Positions 1-9,821 of a stretch of DNA of 34,933 nucleotides are shown here, piece after piece. This stretch comes from Gammaproteobacteria bacterium (GTDB lineage: Bacteria; Pseudomonadota; Gammaproteobacteria; Magnimaribacterales; Magnimaribacteraceae). Below the pieces are notes generated by a model. That model worked only from the letters and a program-made list of their open reading frames with translations. It was not told the origin of the DNA and made no database searches. Position numbers and translations under genes: made by a program. The stretch is from contig DTSY01000062.1 of assembly GCA_012965075.1 (NCBI GenBank), positions 1 through 34,933 of the forward strand, written 5' to 3'. The stretch's first letter is position 1. Each line of letters opens with the position of its first letter.

Positions 1-2
1 CT

Positions 3-1511
3 CAATATAGCAATATAAATATCTCTGCTAGAGGCAATTTCTCCGTAGATGAGGTACTGGCTTTGACTCTGGATGTTGAAAAAGAAGTGCTGCAAGTCGA
101 AGATATTGAAACTTCTTATACTAGAACTGGTTCGGGCAGAAGTAGGTTTGGCAGAGGTTCGTCTCCTGATCGTATAGCTTCCATAACAACCGATTATTAC
201 GATAAAGATGAAAGAGCAACAGGCAAAGATGGTTACGCTATATTAAATGAAATTAGGGAGCTGACAAAAGACCATTCTGGAATCCTAGTCCAAGTTGAAT
301 CTGAGAAGCATGGCCCGCCAATTGGTCGAGCCATAGATATTAATGTTCTTGGAGAAAATCCCAGGACTCTTATGGCAGCCACTCAAAAAATTACTAGGTT
401 TATTGAAACTGAGATTGATGGACTTATAGATGTTGAAAATGATCTACCGAAAAGAGGCCTTGAATGGAAACTGGATATAGATAAAACAAAAGCTGCACAA
501 TTAGGTGCAAGCTTAAACGATGTGGGTGCTGCAGTTCAGATGATCACCGGTGGTATCAAAGTAGGAGAATACAGGCCTTTAGATGCTGACAGAGAATTAG
601 ATATCAGGGTTAGATTTCCCAAAGCAGAAAGAAATATTGACCAACTTGAAAAGCTTACAGTGAAAACTAATAAAGGGCTTGTTTCTGTTAGTAGTTTTCT
701 AGAATCAAAGGCTGTGCCTGAAACCACCAAAATAAATAGATTGAATGGAAAAAGGGTCTATAAAATTTCCGCTGAAAAAGAAAAAGGGGTAATCGTTTCG
801 GAAAAGATGCGTCAAATCAAAGAATGGATGTCCACCGCTGATTTGGGTCCAGGAATTTCTATTAGTTATGGTGGATTTGAAAAATACAACGCTGAAGCAA
901 CGAACTATTTATACAATGCTTTTCTATTAACATTATTTTTAATGATGATAATGATGGTAGCCCAATTCAATAGTTTCTATCAGGCTATAGTTATCCTTTC
1001 TGCAATAGTTCTCTCATTTGGAGGAGTTTTCCTTTCTCTATTAATTTTTAATAGGCCCATAAGTACCATGCAAACTGGTATAGCTTTTATTGCTCTGACT
1101 GGAATTATTGTTAATAACAACATTGTTTTAGTGGATACCTTTAATGTGCTAAGAAAAAACTATCCTGAAGCAACCGTAAAATCTGTAGCCCTTAGAACGG
1201 CTGTTTTAAGATTACGTCCCGTCTTCCTTACCTCATTTACCACTATTGCTGGTCTCCTTCCAATAGCCCTAGGTTACAGTGTCGACCTAATAGGTAGGAC
1301 TCTTAAGGCAGGGTCATTTATATCTAGTTATTGGGAACAGATGGCAGGGGCACTGGCAGTAGGTTTAGCTGTAGGCACAGTACTTACTCTAGTTGTAACA
1401 CCTTGTGCATTAGTAGTTCCTGAAGCTTTTAGAGATATTTTCTCCAAAATAAAGAGTTCCTTGACCAGGATTGAAAGAAGGATTTTCGGTAAAGAATCTA
1501 CACTAAGTTAA
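3..1511 (+). CDS. RND/AcrB-family efflux transporter permease, C-terminal part (5' truncated by window)
   Basis: The frame is open to the left edge (QYSNINISARGNFSVDEV... precedes the TTG called as start at 63). Protein has RND motifs: GRAIDINVLGENP porter domain, the C-terminal TM block, and IVVNNNIVLVDTFN...LRLRPVFLTSFTTIAGLLPIALG. Confidence 0.93.
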   Translation, partial: QYSNINISARGNFSVDEVLALTLDVEKEVLQVEDIETSYTRTGSGRSRFGRGSSPDRIASITTDYYDKDERATGKDGYAILNEIRELTKDHSGILVQVESEKHGPPIGRAIDINVLGENPRTLMAATQKITRFIETEIDGLIDVENDLPKRGLEWKLDIDKTKAAQLGASLNDVGAAVQMITGGIKVGEYRPLDADRELDIRVRFPKAERNIDQLEKLTVKTNKGLVSVSSFLESKAVPETTKINRLNGKRVYKISAEKEKGVIVSEKMRQIKEWMSTADLGPGISISYGGFEKYNAEATNYLYNAFLLTLFLMMIMMVAQFNSFYQAIVILSAIVLSFGGVFLSLLIFNRPISTMQTGIAFIALTGIIVNNNIVLVDTFNVLRKNYPEATVKSVALRTAVLRLRPVFLTSFTTIAGLLPIALGYSVDLIGRTLKAGSFISSYWEQMAGALAVGLAVGTVLTLVVTPCALVVPEAFRDIFSKIKSSLTRIERRIFGKESTLS

Positions 1512-1526
1512 AACTATATTAAAATT

Positions 1527-1550
1527 CTCTAATCAAACTAGAGTCTTTTA
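1527..1550 (+). terminator. possible weak intrinsic terminator after the RND gene
   Basis: CTCTA-atcaaac-TAGAG hairpin (1527-1543) followed by TCTTTTAATTTT. Confidence 0.3.
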
Positions 1551-1590
1551 ATTTTAATAACATCAATATTGAGAATTGGAGTACTTACCT

Positions 1591-3645
1591 GTGTTAAAGA
1601 GGAAAAGGAATATACCTTATCTCCTAATTTTATTATTTTCTTTTTCACTTACAGCGGAAGTTGAAGAAGAGATAATTGTAGAAGCTAAAAAGATAGACAG
1701 TATTTCGGATTGGAAAGCAGATGTTTCTTCCACAAGCCTAAATTCTGAAGAGATTACTTTAATAGATGCGCAACACCCTAAACAGGTGTTCACTAGAGTT
1801 CCCGGGGTGTGGGTAAGCAGAGGATCAGGACAAGAACACCTAACTTCCATCAGATCTCCTGTACTTACAGGACCAGGAGCTTGCGGTTCTTTCCTGATAC
1901 TAGAGGATGGTATTCCAGTTAGGCCAAACGGGTTTTGTAATGTTAATGGACTTTTTGAAACTCAGACTGAAATTGCTTCGAGTATTGAAGTGATTAGGGG
2001 TCCTGCAAGTGCTAGATATGGAAGCAATGCCATGCACGGAGTAATTAATGTTGTCTCAAAACCTATAGAAGACATAAATACAATTTCTTCAAATATAGGC
2101 CCTAATGGATATACAAATTTTAAGTCATCAATTGGAAATTCTGATGACTGGAGAATTAACTCTTTCTTTTCTACAGATGATGGATTTAGAGAAGAATCTG
2201 GGTACCATCAACAAAAATTGCAAATAAAAAATAGGTTTAATCTATATAACTCAGATGCAATCTTTAACTTAAGACTAACTAATCTTAATCAAGAGACAGC
2301 TGGATATATATCAGGAAAAGATGTTTACAAAGACAGAAGACAAAGTAAGGAAAATCTTAATCCTGAAGCTTATAGGGATGCTTTCTCTTTAAAATCTAGT
2401 CTAAAATTCTCTTTGGGCCCTAAGGATAAGATCGTTTCTTTTATACCTTATTTTAGAAAAACCAAAATGGAATTTCTTCAGCACTATCTTCCTGGAACAC
2501 CTGTAGAAAAAAACTCTCATTCAAGTCTTGGGTTTATAGGATTGCACTCAGGTATATCAAAAAATATTGAAATAACTTCTGGTATTCAGGTTGAAATAGC
2601 TAAAGTTGAATTAGAAGAATTACAAGAATTCGCTTTAACTACTAGTTCAGCTTTTAACAATGCAGTTAGACCGCAAGGGTTTCACTACTTCTATGAAGTC
2701 GATTCAAGATTAATAGCATTATTTGTTGGGTTTAATGATTTCTCTCTTACAGAAAATTCGTTTCTCTTTGGAGATTTGAGACTAGAGCACAATGAGTACT
2801 CCTATAAGAATAAAATGTTGAGTGGAAATACCAGAGATGATGGCACCGTTTGCGGATTTGGTGGATGTTATTACTCGAGACCTGAAGATAGAGAAGATAA
2901 TTTTGAAGAAGTAAGTTTTAGACTAGGAATAGAAAGAGAATTAGATTTTTTAACTTTATTTTCTCAGGTAAGTATGGGGTTTCGACCCCCCCAAATGACT
3001 GAATTATATAGGTTGCAGAAAAAACAGATTGTTGGGGATATAGATTCTGAGAAATTAGTGATGTTGGAAATCGGAAGTAGATTTTCAGCAGAATATTTTG
3101 AAGGCTCATTGAGCTTATATTCAGGTAAAAAAAGGGATTCCATATTTAGGGATGCAGAGAATTTTATTCAAGATCATGGGAAAACAAACCATAAAGGCTT
3201 AGAGCTATTCGTGAGATTAGAAATCAATGAAACAAATTCTCTTTTCTTAGCTGGAACTTTTCAAAACCATAAATACGATTTCTCTTCTGAGACCTCTATG
3301 AAAGAGAAGATAAACTCAGGTAATTATGTTGATACTTCACCTAGAACTTCCTTTAACCTTAGATGGGTTAATTTATTCTCAGATAATATGAAGTACGAAA
3401 TTGAGGTTGAACGCATGGGTTCATACTATACGGATGCAGCGAATTTACATAAGTATGAAGGCCACACCTTAATACATTCAAGATTTGTTTATTTTTATCG
3501 AGACAAACTCACTCAATTTATCAGGGTTCATAATCTATTAGATGAGGATTATGCAGAACGTGCTGACTTTAATGCTTTTGGAGGAGATAGATATTTTCCT
3601 GGACTTCCTAGGCAAGTTTACTTTGGTTTGGAATACACCTTTTAA
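1591..3645 (+). CDS. TonB-dependent outer membrane receptor
   Basis: Signal peptide, TonB-box-like EEEIIVEAKK, plug domain (SIEVIRGPASARYGSNAMHGVINVVSK), C-terminal beta strand ending in F (VYFGLEYTF). GTG at 1591 has GGAG 9 nt upstream and is preferred over the TTG at 1576. Confidence 0.9.
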   Translation: MLKRKRNIPYLLILLFSFSLTAEVEEEIIVEAKKIDSISDWKADVSSTSLNSEEITLIDAQHPKQVFTRVPGVWVSRGSGQEHLTSIRSPVLTGPGACGSFLILEDGIPVRPNGFCNVNGLFETQTEIASSIEVIRGPASARYGSNAMHGVINVVSKPIEDINTISSNIGPNGYTNFKSSIGNSDDWRINSFFSTDDGFREESGYHQQKLQIKNRFNLYNSDAIFNLRLTNLNQETAGYISGKDVYKDRRQSKENLNPEAYRDAFSLKSSLKFSLGPKDKIVSFIPYFRKTKMEFLQHYLPGTPVEKNSHSSLGFIGLHSGISKNIEITSGIQVEIAKVELEELQEFALTTSSAFNNAVRPQGFHYFYEVDSRLIALFVGFNDFSLTENSFLFGDLRLEHNEYSYKNKMLSGNTRDDGTVCGFGGCYYSRPEDREDNFEEVSFRLGIERELDFLTLFSQVSMGFRPPQMTELYRLQKKQIVGDIDSEKLVMLEIGSRFSAEYFEGSLSLYSGKKRDSIFRDAENFIQDHGKTNHKGLELFVRLEINETNSLFLAGTFQNHKYDFSSETSMKEKINSGNYVDTSPRTSFNLRWVNLFSDNMKYEIEVERMGSYYTDAANLHKYEGHTLIHSRFVYFYRDKLTQFIRVHNLLDEDYAERADFNAFGGDRYFPGLPRQVYFGLEYTF

Positions 3646-3691
3646 AATAAACATAAAACTTTATTAGAAAATTAGATAAACTCTAGTTCTT

Positions 3692-3925
3692 ATGGCTGAA
3701 AAGAAAGTTGCAGTAAATTTTGAGAAAGCAATAAAAGACTTAGAAAAAATTGTAGAAGACTTAGAGTCTGGTGACTTAAGCTTAGAAGAATCTCTCAAGG
3801 CTTTTGAAAAAGGCATTAAGTTAACTCGCCAATGCCAAGGAGAACTTGAAAAAGCCGAACTCAAGGTACAAAAGTTAGTTGAAGAAAATGGAGAGCTTAA
3901 AACTACGCCTCTAAATAATGACTAA
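3692..3925 (+). CDS. xseB: Exodeoxyribonuclease VII small subunit
   Basis: FEKAIKDLEKIVEDLESGDLSLEESLKAFEKGIKLTRQCQGELEKAELKVQKL is typical XseB; located immediately upstream of ispA-dxs. Confidence 0.95.
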   Translation: MAEKKVAVNFEKAIKDLEKIVEDLESGDLSLEESLKAFEKGIKLTRQCQGELEKAELKVQKLVEENGELKTTPLNND

Positions 3926-4790
3926 TTCAGGAAGCTGGATAGTTCCTTACAAAGAAAGAATAAATTCCGCTCTGGAATCTTTGCTTCCTGATGATGACAG
4001 TATTCTTACTAAAGCTATACGTTATTCCGTTTTAAACGGAGGAAAAAGATTAAGACCTCTCTTAGTTTATTTATCTTCTGAATTAGGCAATTCCACTAGC
4101 GAAGCTCAGGATTTGGTGAGTAGCGCTGTTGAACTAATTCATTGCTATTCACTGATTCATGATGATCTCCCTTCAATGGATGATGATTCACTAAGAAGAG
4201 GCTTACCAACCTGTCATAAAAAGTTTGGAGAGGCTATAGCCATACTGGCAGGAGATGCTCTTCAGCCTATGGCATATTCTTTATTGACCCATTCGAATGA
4301 AATAGAAGATAAATTAAAAGTTAATTTAATTGCTTTGTTGAGTGAAGCTTGTGGTCAGAATGGAATGGTTGAGGGGCAAATATTGGATATTTCGGACCAT
4401 AAGTCTCTTTCCCTTGAAGAACTAGACTATATGCACAATAAAAAAACCGGAAGTTTGATAAGAACTTGCCTTGAGATGGGTGGTTTGATCTCTTATTTAC
4501 AAGAAAATGAGATAGATCTCCTTAAAGAATATGGAGAAAAGATAGGCCTTGCTTTTCAGATTCGTGATGACATTATTGATCTTGAATCTCCTTCTGAAGT
4601 GAGTGGTAAAAATCAAGGTACTGATGTATTAAAACAAAAGGTAACTTATCCGAAGGTGATTGGAATGGAGGCTTCTAAGGAAAAGGCAATTGAGCTATGC
4701 AAAGAAGCACAAGAAATAGTAACAAACTTATCTGGAAATCCTGTCAAATTGATTAAACTTTCGAACTTTATATCAAACAGGCACTATTAA
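3918..4790 (+). CDS. ispA: Polyprenyl (farnesyl) diphosphate synthase
   Basis: First Asp-rich motif DDLPSMDDDSLRRG, second motif QIRDDIID, GGKRLRP; xseB-ispA-dxs synteny. Confidence 0.95.
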   Translation: MTNSGSWIVPYKERINSALESLLPDDDSILTKAIRYSVLNGGKRLRPLLVYLSSELGNSTSEAQDLVSSAVELIHCYSLIHDDLPSMDDDSLRRGLPTCHKKFGEAIAILAGDALQPMAYSLLTHSNEIEDKLKVNLIALLSEACGQNGMVEGQILDISDHKSLSLEELDYMHNKKTGSLIRTCLEMGGLISYLQENEIDLLKEYGEKIGLAFQIRDDIIDLESPSEVSGKNQGTDVLKQKVTYPKVIGMEASKEKAIELCKEAQEIVTNLSGNPVKLIKLSNFISNRHY

Positions 4791-4792
4791 TT

Positions 4793-6691
4793 TTGAAGAT
4801 TTTTGAAGAAATACCAATTAAAGAACCTTCTGGGGAATTATTAGGGACGGTTAACTTTCCTTCAGACTTGAGAGAGTTGGACTTGAAAGATCTTCCAAAA
4901 TTTTCAGATGAATTAAGAGAGTATCTTCTCTATAGCGTTGGTCAAACAGGAGGTCATTTCGGAGCAGGTCTAGGAGTAGTAGAACTGACAACTGCTCTTC
5001 ATTATGTTTTTGATACACCTAAAGACAGAATTGTCTGGGATGTTGGTCATCAGGCCTATCCACACAAGCTAATTACTGGCAGGAAAGAGGCCATGGATAC
5101 AATTAGACAAACCAATGGGCTAGCACCCTTCCCTTCTAGATCAGAAAGTGAGTACGATACTTATGGAGTTGGCCATTCAAGCACTTCGATAAGTGCTGCT
5201 CTAGGTATGGCAGCTGCTGCCAGATTAAAAGAAGAGGATAAACAAGTTGTAGCTGTTATTGGTGATGGGGCTATGACAGCCGGTATGGCTTATGAAGCTC
5301 TTTCGCACGCTGGTTCCATTGATGAGAATATTCTCGTTGTACTTAACGATAACCAGATGTCTATCTCCGAAAACGTGGGAGGTCTTAAAAATTATTTGGC
5401 TAAGGTTTGGGCAAGTCCTCTTTATAACCAAATAAGAAAAGGAGGAAAAACCGTTCTTCGCTTTATACCAGCTGCAACCAGGATAGCCAGAAAAGCCGAG
5501 ATTCAAGCTAAAGGCCTGCTTACACCTGGAACATTGTTTGAAGAACTCGGACTATCTTATATTGGGCCTGTTAATGGTCATGATCCAGTTGCTATGGTAA
5601 AGATATTAAATGAACTGAAAAGTATGGAAGGGCCAAGACTTCTGCATGTCATTACTCAAAAAGGTAAAGGATTTCTACCTGCAGAACTAGATCCCATTGG
5701 CTATCATGCTATTAACAAAATAAAACCCCTAAAAAGACAAGAGGAGGAGGAGGAGGAGGGACAAAAACTTCCAACCTACTCTCAAATATTTGGTGAGTGG
5801 TTATGTTATAAGGCAGAAAAAGATAGTCTTCTGACAGTTATAACTCCAGCGATGAGAGAAGGATCTGGCTTGATTGAATTCTCAACAAAATACCCGGATA
5901 GATACTTCGATGTTGCTATAGCAGAACAACATAGCGTTTCCTTGGCGGCAGGAATGGCATGCGAAGGACTCAAACCAGTAGTAGCTATCTACAGTACTTT
6001 CCTACAGAGAGCTTACGACCAACTTATACATGATGTTGCCTTACAGAACCTTAATGTGCTGTTCGCAATTGATAGAGCTGGCTTAGTTGGCGCAGATGGC
6101 CCAACACATCAAGGAGTATTTGATATTTCCTATCTACGTTGCATTCCAAACATAATAGTCATGACACCCTCTGATGAAAGCAATGCCTGGAAGATGTTAA
6201 ATACCGGATTTGATTATCAGGGACCAGTAGCCATCAGATACCCTAGGGGTTCAGGGCCTGGAGCTAAAGTAGAAAAAAATGATTCAACTATTGAACTAGG
6301 CAAGAGTTCATTAATTAAAAATTCTCAGGGTAAGAAAATTGCAATTATGAATTTTGGCTCTACTTTAGATTTAGCAGCTGAATTAGCTGAAGATTTCAAT
6401 TCCTGTCTAATCGATATGAATTTTGTTAAGCCTTTAGATCATAAAAGAATTAAAGAATTAGCTGAAGAATATAAACTCCTTATAACCATCGAAGAAAATG
6501 CCATTAAAGGAGGTGCAGGATCGGCTGTGTCTGAATTCTTAGCTGATAACAATCTAAATGTTTCTCTTTTAAATTTTGGTATTTCTGATGAGTTCGTCCA
6601 GCATGGGAGTCCAGATAGTCAGAAAGTGAGTTCTGGGTTAGGCAAAGAAGAGATAACAGAAAAGATCAGTAAGAGACTTGGAGAGTTATGA
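4793..6691 (+). CDS. dxs: 1-deoxy-D-xylulose-5-phosphate synthase
   Basis: GQTGGHFGAGLGVVELTTALHYVFDTPKDRIVWDVGHQAYPHKLITGR, GDGAMTAGMAYEALSHAG, DRAGLVGADGPTHQGVFD. TTG start. Confidence 0.97.
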   Translation: MKIFEEIPIKEPSGELLGTVNFPSDLRELDLKDLPKFSDELREYLLYSVGQTGGHFGAGLGVVELTTALHYVFDTPKDRIVWDVGHQAYPHKLITGRKEAMDTIRQTNGLAPFPSRSESEYDTYGVGHSSTSISAALGMAAAARLKEEDKQVVAVIGDGAMTAGMAYEALSHAGSIDENILVVLNDNQMSISENVGGLKNYLAKVWASPLYNQIRKGGKTVLRFIPAATRIARKAEIQAKGLLTPGTLFEELGLSYIGPVNGHDPVAMVKILNELKSMEGPRLLHVITQKGKGFLPAELDPIGYHAINKIKPLKRQEEEEEEGQKLPTYSQIFGEWLCYKAEKDSLLTVITPAMREGSGLIEFSTKYPDRYFDVAIAEQHSVSLAAGMACEGLKPVVAIYSTFLQRAYDQLIHDVALQNLNVLFAIDRAGLVGADGPTHQGVFDISYLRCIPNIIVMTPSDESNAWKMLNTGFDYQGPVAIRYPRGSGPGAKVEKNDSTIELGKSSLIKNSQGKKIAIMNFGSTLDLAAELAEDFNSCLIDMNFVKPLDHKRIKELAEEYKLLITIEENAIKGGAGSAVSEFLADNNLNVSLLNFGISDEFVQHGSPDSQKVSSGLGKEEITEKISKRLGEL

Positions 6692-7174
6692 CAATATAAT
6701 CGCCGAGAGAGCAAAAGCGGAAATTAATCCAGCTAGAACATCATCCATCATCACTCCGTAAGAACTCTCTAGGCGGTCAAAATAACTTATAGGAAAAGGT
6801 TTCCAAATATCAAAAACACGAAATAAAACAAAAGACAAAACAATCCAAGGCCATGGAGATTGAGAAATAATTAATGGGAAACAAGCTATCCACATTCCAA
6901 CAAACTCATCCCATACAAAGATTCGTGCGTCCTTTTCTTCTCCCATTGTTTTCTCATATATAAACAAGCCAAAAAAGAAGCCCGAAATAAGTAAAAATAA
7001 ATAAAAAATGACAGTATAAATAAAGGCAAAAGGCTCAAGAAAAGGAACTATTAAAAAATAAAATAATAAACCAGCCATCAAAGTACCGAAAGTTCCTGGG
7101 GCCCATGGAGAAAGACCTGAACCAAAACCAACCGCAAACCAAGTTAAAGGGTTCTTATAATTCACTAATCGCAT
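6686..7174 (-). CDS. pgpA: Phosphatidylglycerophosphatase A
   Basis: GFGSGLSPWAPGTFGTLMA ... WDEFVGMWIA ... FRVFDIWKPFPI ... GVMMDDVLAGL are PgpA signatures. Confidence 0.93.
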   Translation of the reverse strand: MRLVNYKNPLTWFAVGFGSGLSPWAPGTFGTLMAGLLFYFLIVPFLEPFAFIYTVIFYLFLLISGFFFGLFIYEKTMGEEKDARIFVWDEFVGMWIACFPLIISQSPWPWIVLSFVLFRVFDIWKPFPISYFDRLESSYGVMMDDVLAGLISAFALSAIILS

Positions 7175-7181
7175 TTCTATT

Positions 7182-8132
7182 TTAAAAGTGCTGGTAACCC
7201 GAAGAAGCCTTTAAGAAAACTCCATCTGGGGAAAAAATATCTACTTCATCGCCTTCATTAATTGAACCGATTTCACAAATAGGGATATTTTCTTCTTTGG
7301 CGATCCTTTTAATTTTCTCTCTTTTTGATTTATCTGAAGTAAAAAGAATCTCGTAATCATCTCCTCTATTAATCTCATCTATTGTTAAGGAGTTAGATAA
7401 GAAAGTTGGAATTTTTTCGAGGCAAATTACTGCGCCAACTTTACTTGCTTTACAGATATGATCTAGATCTTGAAACAGACCATCAGAGATATCTATAGCC
7501 GAGGAGGCTATATCCAATAGTTTAGAACTCACCTCGAAACGTATTTTTGGTCTTAGATACCTATTTTTATCGAGTCTTGTTAAATTACCACCCCTTAAGT
7601 TATCAAGAGCAGAAGAAGCGGCACCAATGCATCCGGTGACATAAATCACATCACCAATTCTGGCACCTTCTCTAGTTAAAGCCTTTCCTGCTTCTACATA
7701 TCCTCCGACTTGAACAGTGATAGATAAATTACCTTTAGTGGTATCACCTCCTATTAAAGGAATCTTTAGTTCCGCTGAAATGTCTTCTAAGCCTTTTTTA
7801 AAATCTGATAGCCATTTAGGATCATACTTCTTAAGAGAAAGGGCTAAAGTAAACCAGGCAGGAGTAGCCCCACATGCAGCTAAGTCACTTAGAGCTACTG
7901 AAACAGATCTATAAGCAATGTCAGAGGCATGCATAGATTCTAAAAAGTGCACCCCACCTATAGAGGTATCTACTGAAATTACACTTTCTTTTCCTTTTGG
8001 AGAAGAAATAACAGCTGCATCGTCACCAATAGGAACTCTGATTCCCTGTTCTACTAAAAAAGCAGAACCAATTTCAGAAAAATATTCCTGTATTAATTGG
8101 TGTTCGTTTAAAGTTTTAACACCTTTAACCAA
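7182..8132 (-). CDS. thiL: Thiamine-monophosphate kinase
   Basis: IGDDAAV, SVDTSIGGVHFL, GGDTTKG, ISDGLFQDLDHI. The ORF-track start at 8192 overlaps the upstream thiolase gene by ~50 nt. TTG at 8132 is an alternative; the exact start is uncertain. Confidence 0.92.
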   Translation of the reverse strand: MVKGVKTLNEHQLIQEYFSEIGSAFLVEQGIRVPIGDDAAVISSPKGKESVISVDTSIGGVHFLESMHASDIAYRSVSVALSDLAACGATPAWFTLALSLKKYDPKWLSDFKKGLEDISAELKIPLIGGDTTKGNLSITVQVGGYVEAGKALTREGARIGDVIYVTGCIGAASSALDNLRGGNLTRLDKNRYLRPKIRFEVSSKLLDIASSAIDISDGLFQDLDHICKASKVGAVICLEKIPTFLSNSLTIDEINRGDDYEILFTSDKSKREKIKRIAKEENIPICEIGSINEGDEVDIFSPDGVFLKASSGYQHF

Positions 8133-8139
8133 ATTGAAC

Positions 8140-9333
8140 TTACTCAGGTATAGATTCGAATAAACCGGTAGCTCCCATGCCTCCACCAACACACATAGTT
8201 ACTATTCCGTATTTACCGCCTCTTCTTCTAAGCTCCCTGGTTAGATGCCCTACTTGCCTAGATCCAGTCATTCCAAAAGGATGTCCTATTGCAATAGAGC
8301 CTCCGTTAACATTTAGTTTTTCAGTTGACAGGCCAAGTTGATCTCTGATGTAGACTACTTGAGAAGCAAAGGCTTCGTTAAGTTCCCAAAGATCAATATC
8401 ATCTACAGTCAGGTTAGCCGACTTCAATAGTTTAGGTATTGAATAGAGGGGACCTATTCCCATTTCATCAGGCTGACACCCAACCACTGTAAATCCTCTA
8501 AAATAAGCTAGTGGTTTAACTCCTAGCTCATTTGCCTTTTCTTCACTCATAACCATAGTTACAGAGGCGCCATCTGATAATTGAGAAGAATTACCAGCTG
8601 TAACTGAACCTTCTTCAGGGTCAAAAACTGGATTAAGACTTGCTAGCCCTTCTAGTGTAGTCTCCGGTCTGTTGCAGTTATCTTTATCCACAACCGCATC
8701 AACTTCCTTTTCTGCACCTGTTTCTTTATTCACCAAAAGCATTTTAGTTTCCATGGGAATAATCTCATCATCAAAAAGACCTTGGTCCTGACCTTTAGCA
8801 CACCTTTCTTGGCTTGACAGAGCGTACTCATCTTGTGATTCCCTGGAAACACCATATCTTTTTGCCACTGTTTCAGCTGTAGTACCCATGGCGTGGTATA
8901 TTCCTGGAGCTTCTTCTGCCAGTTTTTCATTCACATACATGTGCATATTACCTTTTCCTTGAGTTGTACTAATTGACTCTACTCCACCAGCAATGATGCA
9001 ATCTGCAAAACCACTCTGTACCTGAGTAGCTGCCATAGCAATGGTTTGAAGACCTGAGGAGCAGTATCTGTTTACTGTTGTCCCTCCAACCTCAATTGGA
9101 AGTTTTGATAGCACTGCCACATTTCTTGCTATGTTGTGACCCTGTGCTCCTTCGGGAGCGCCACAACCTAAAATCATATCTTCCACCGTTGAAGGATCTA
9201 CTTCGGGATTCCTGTCCATTAAGGCATCAACAATATAGGCTGTCATGTTGTCTGCTCTGGTTTGATTAAAACCACCTCTGAAAGACTTTGCCAGACCAGT
9301 TCTGACACTATCTACTATTACTGCTTCAGCCAT
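8140..9333 (-). CDS. Acetyl-CoA C-acyltransferase (thiolase)
   Basis: Thiolase motifs: NRYCSSGLQTIAMAA (active-site Cys), NVNGGSIAIGHPFGMTGSR, MCVGGGMGATGLFE. Confidence 0.93.
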   Translation of the reverse strand: MAEAVIVDSVRTGLAKSFRGGFNQTRADNMTAYIVDALMDRNPEVDPSTVEDMILGCGAPEGAQGHNIARNVAVLSKLPIEVGGTTVNRYCSSGLQTIAMAATQVQSGFADCIIAGGVESISTTQGKGNMHMYVNEKLAEEAPGIYHAMGTTAETVAKRYGVSRESQDEYALSSQERCAKGQDQGLFDDEIIPMETKMLLVNKETGAEKEVDAVVDKDNCNRPETTLEGLASLNPVFDPEEGSVTAGNSSQLSDGASVTMVMSEEKANELGVKPLAYFRGFTVVGCQPDEMGIGPLYSIPKLLKSANLTVDDIDLWELNEAFASQVVYIRDQLGLSTEKLNVNGGSIAIGHPFGMTGSRQVGHLTRELRRRGGKYGIVTMCVGGGMGATGLFESIPE

Positions 9334-9427
9334 AATTTCTCCTAAAAAACTTTTTTATTAATATCGGGCGGCTGATGTTAGGTTAGAGCGCAAGAATTGG
9401 CAAGAAAATAACATATCTTCATAAGCA

Positions 9428-9724
9428 TTATTTGTTTAGAGAGTCTTTAAACCAATCCGGAACAATATCAATGTCATACTTTCTTGCTAATTTGGCAACC
9501 AAAGGAATGGTAATAGGAGAAAAAGGTAACATAGTAAGAGCCCCAAAACCCAGCTCCTTTAGCACTATATTTAGCTGCTTGTTGGCCTTTTCTAAATCTT
9601 CTTTTGTAATATTTCCTTGAGTAAAAGAATAATAAGTCTTCAGCATTTCTCTAGAGCTCTCAGTGTCATGTTTTAGGGTAGCTTTAAGTAAAGCTAAAGC
9701 CCTTCTTATATTCCTGCCTAACAT
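9428..9724 (-). CDS. Small conserved protein resembling a LETM1-like ribosome-binding-domain motif
   Basis: 98 aa; C-terminal GFGALTMLPFSPITIPLVAKLARKYDIDIVPDWF resembles the LETM1-like LPF...P...LA.K.....P pattern. Family assignment tentative. Confidence 0.6.
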   Translation of the reverse strand: MLGRNIRRALALLKATLKHDTESSREMLKTYYSFTQGNITKEDLEKANKQLNIVLKELGFGALTMLPFSPITIPLVAKLARKYDIDIVPDWFKDSLNK

Positions 9725-9821
9725 TATCTTATTAAGTTTTTAGTCTCTTGTTTTTTATAAATATTCATTAGATACTAACAAAGAACACAAAGTATTAACA
9801 AAAACATTCGGAGCCGTAAAA

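Noticed and set aside
5225-5506. 93-aa antisense ORF opposite dxs
   Set aside because: Entirely within dxs coding sequence; no domain signature.
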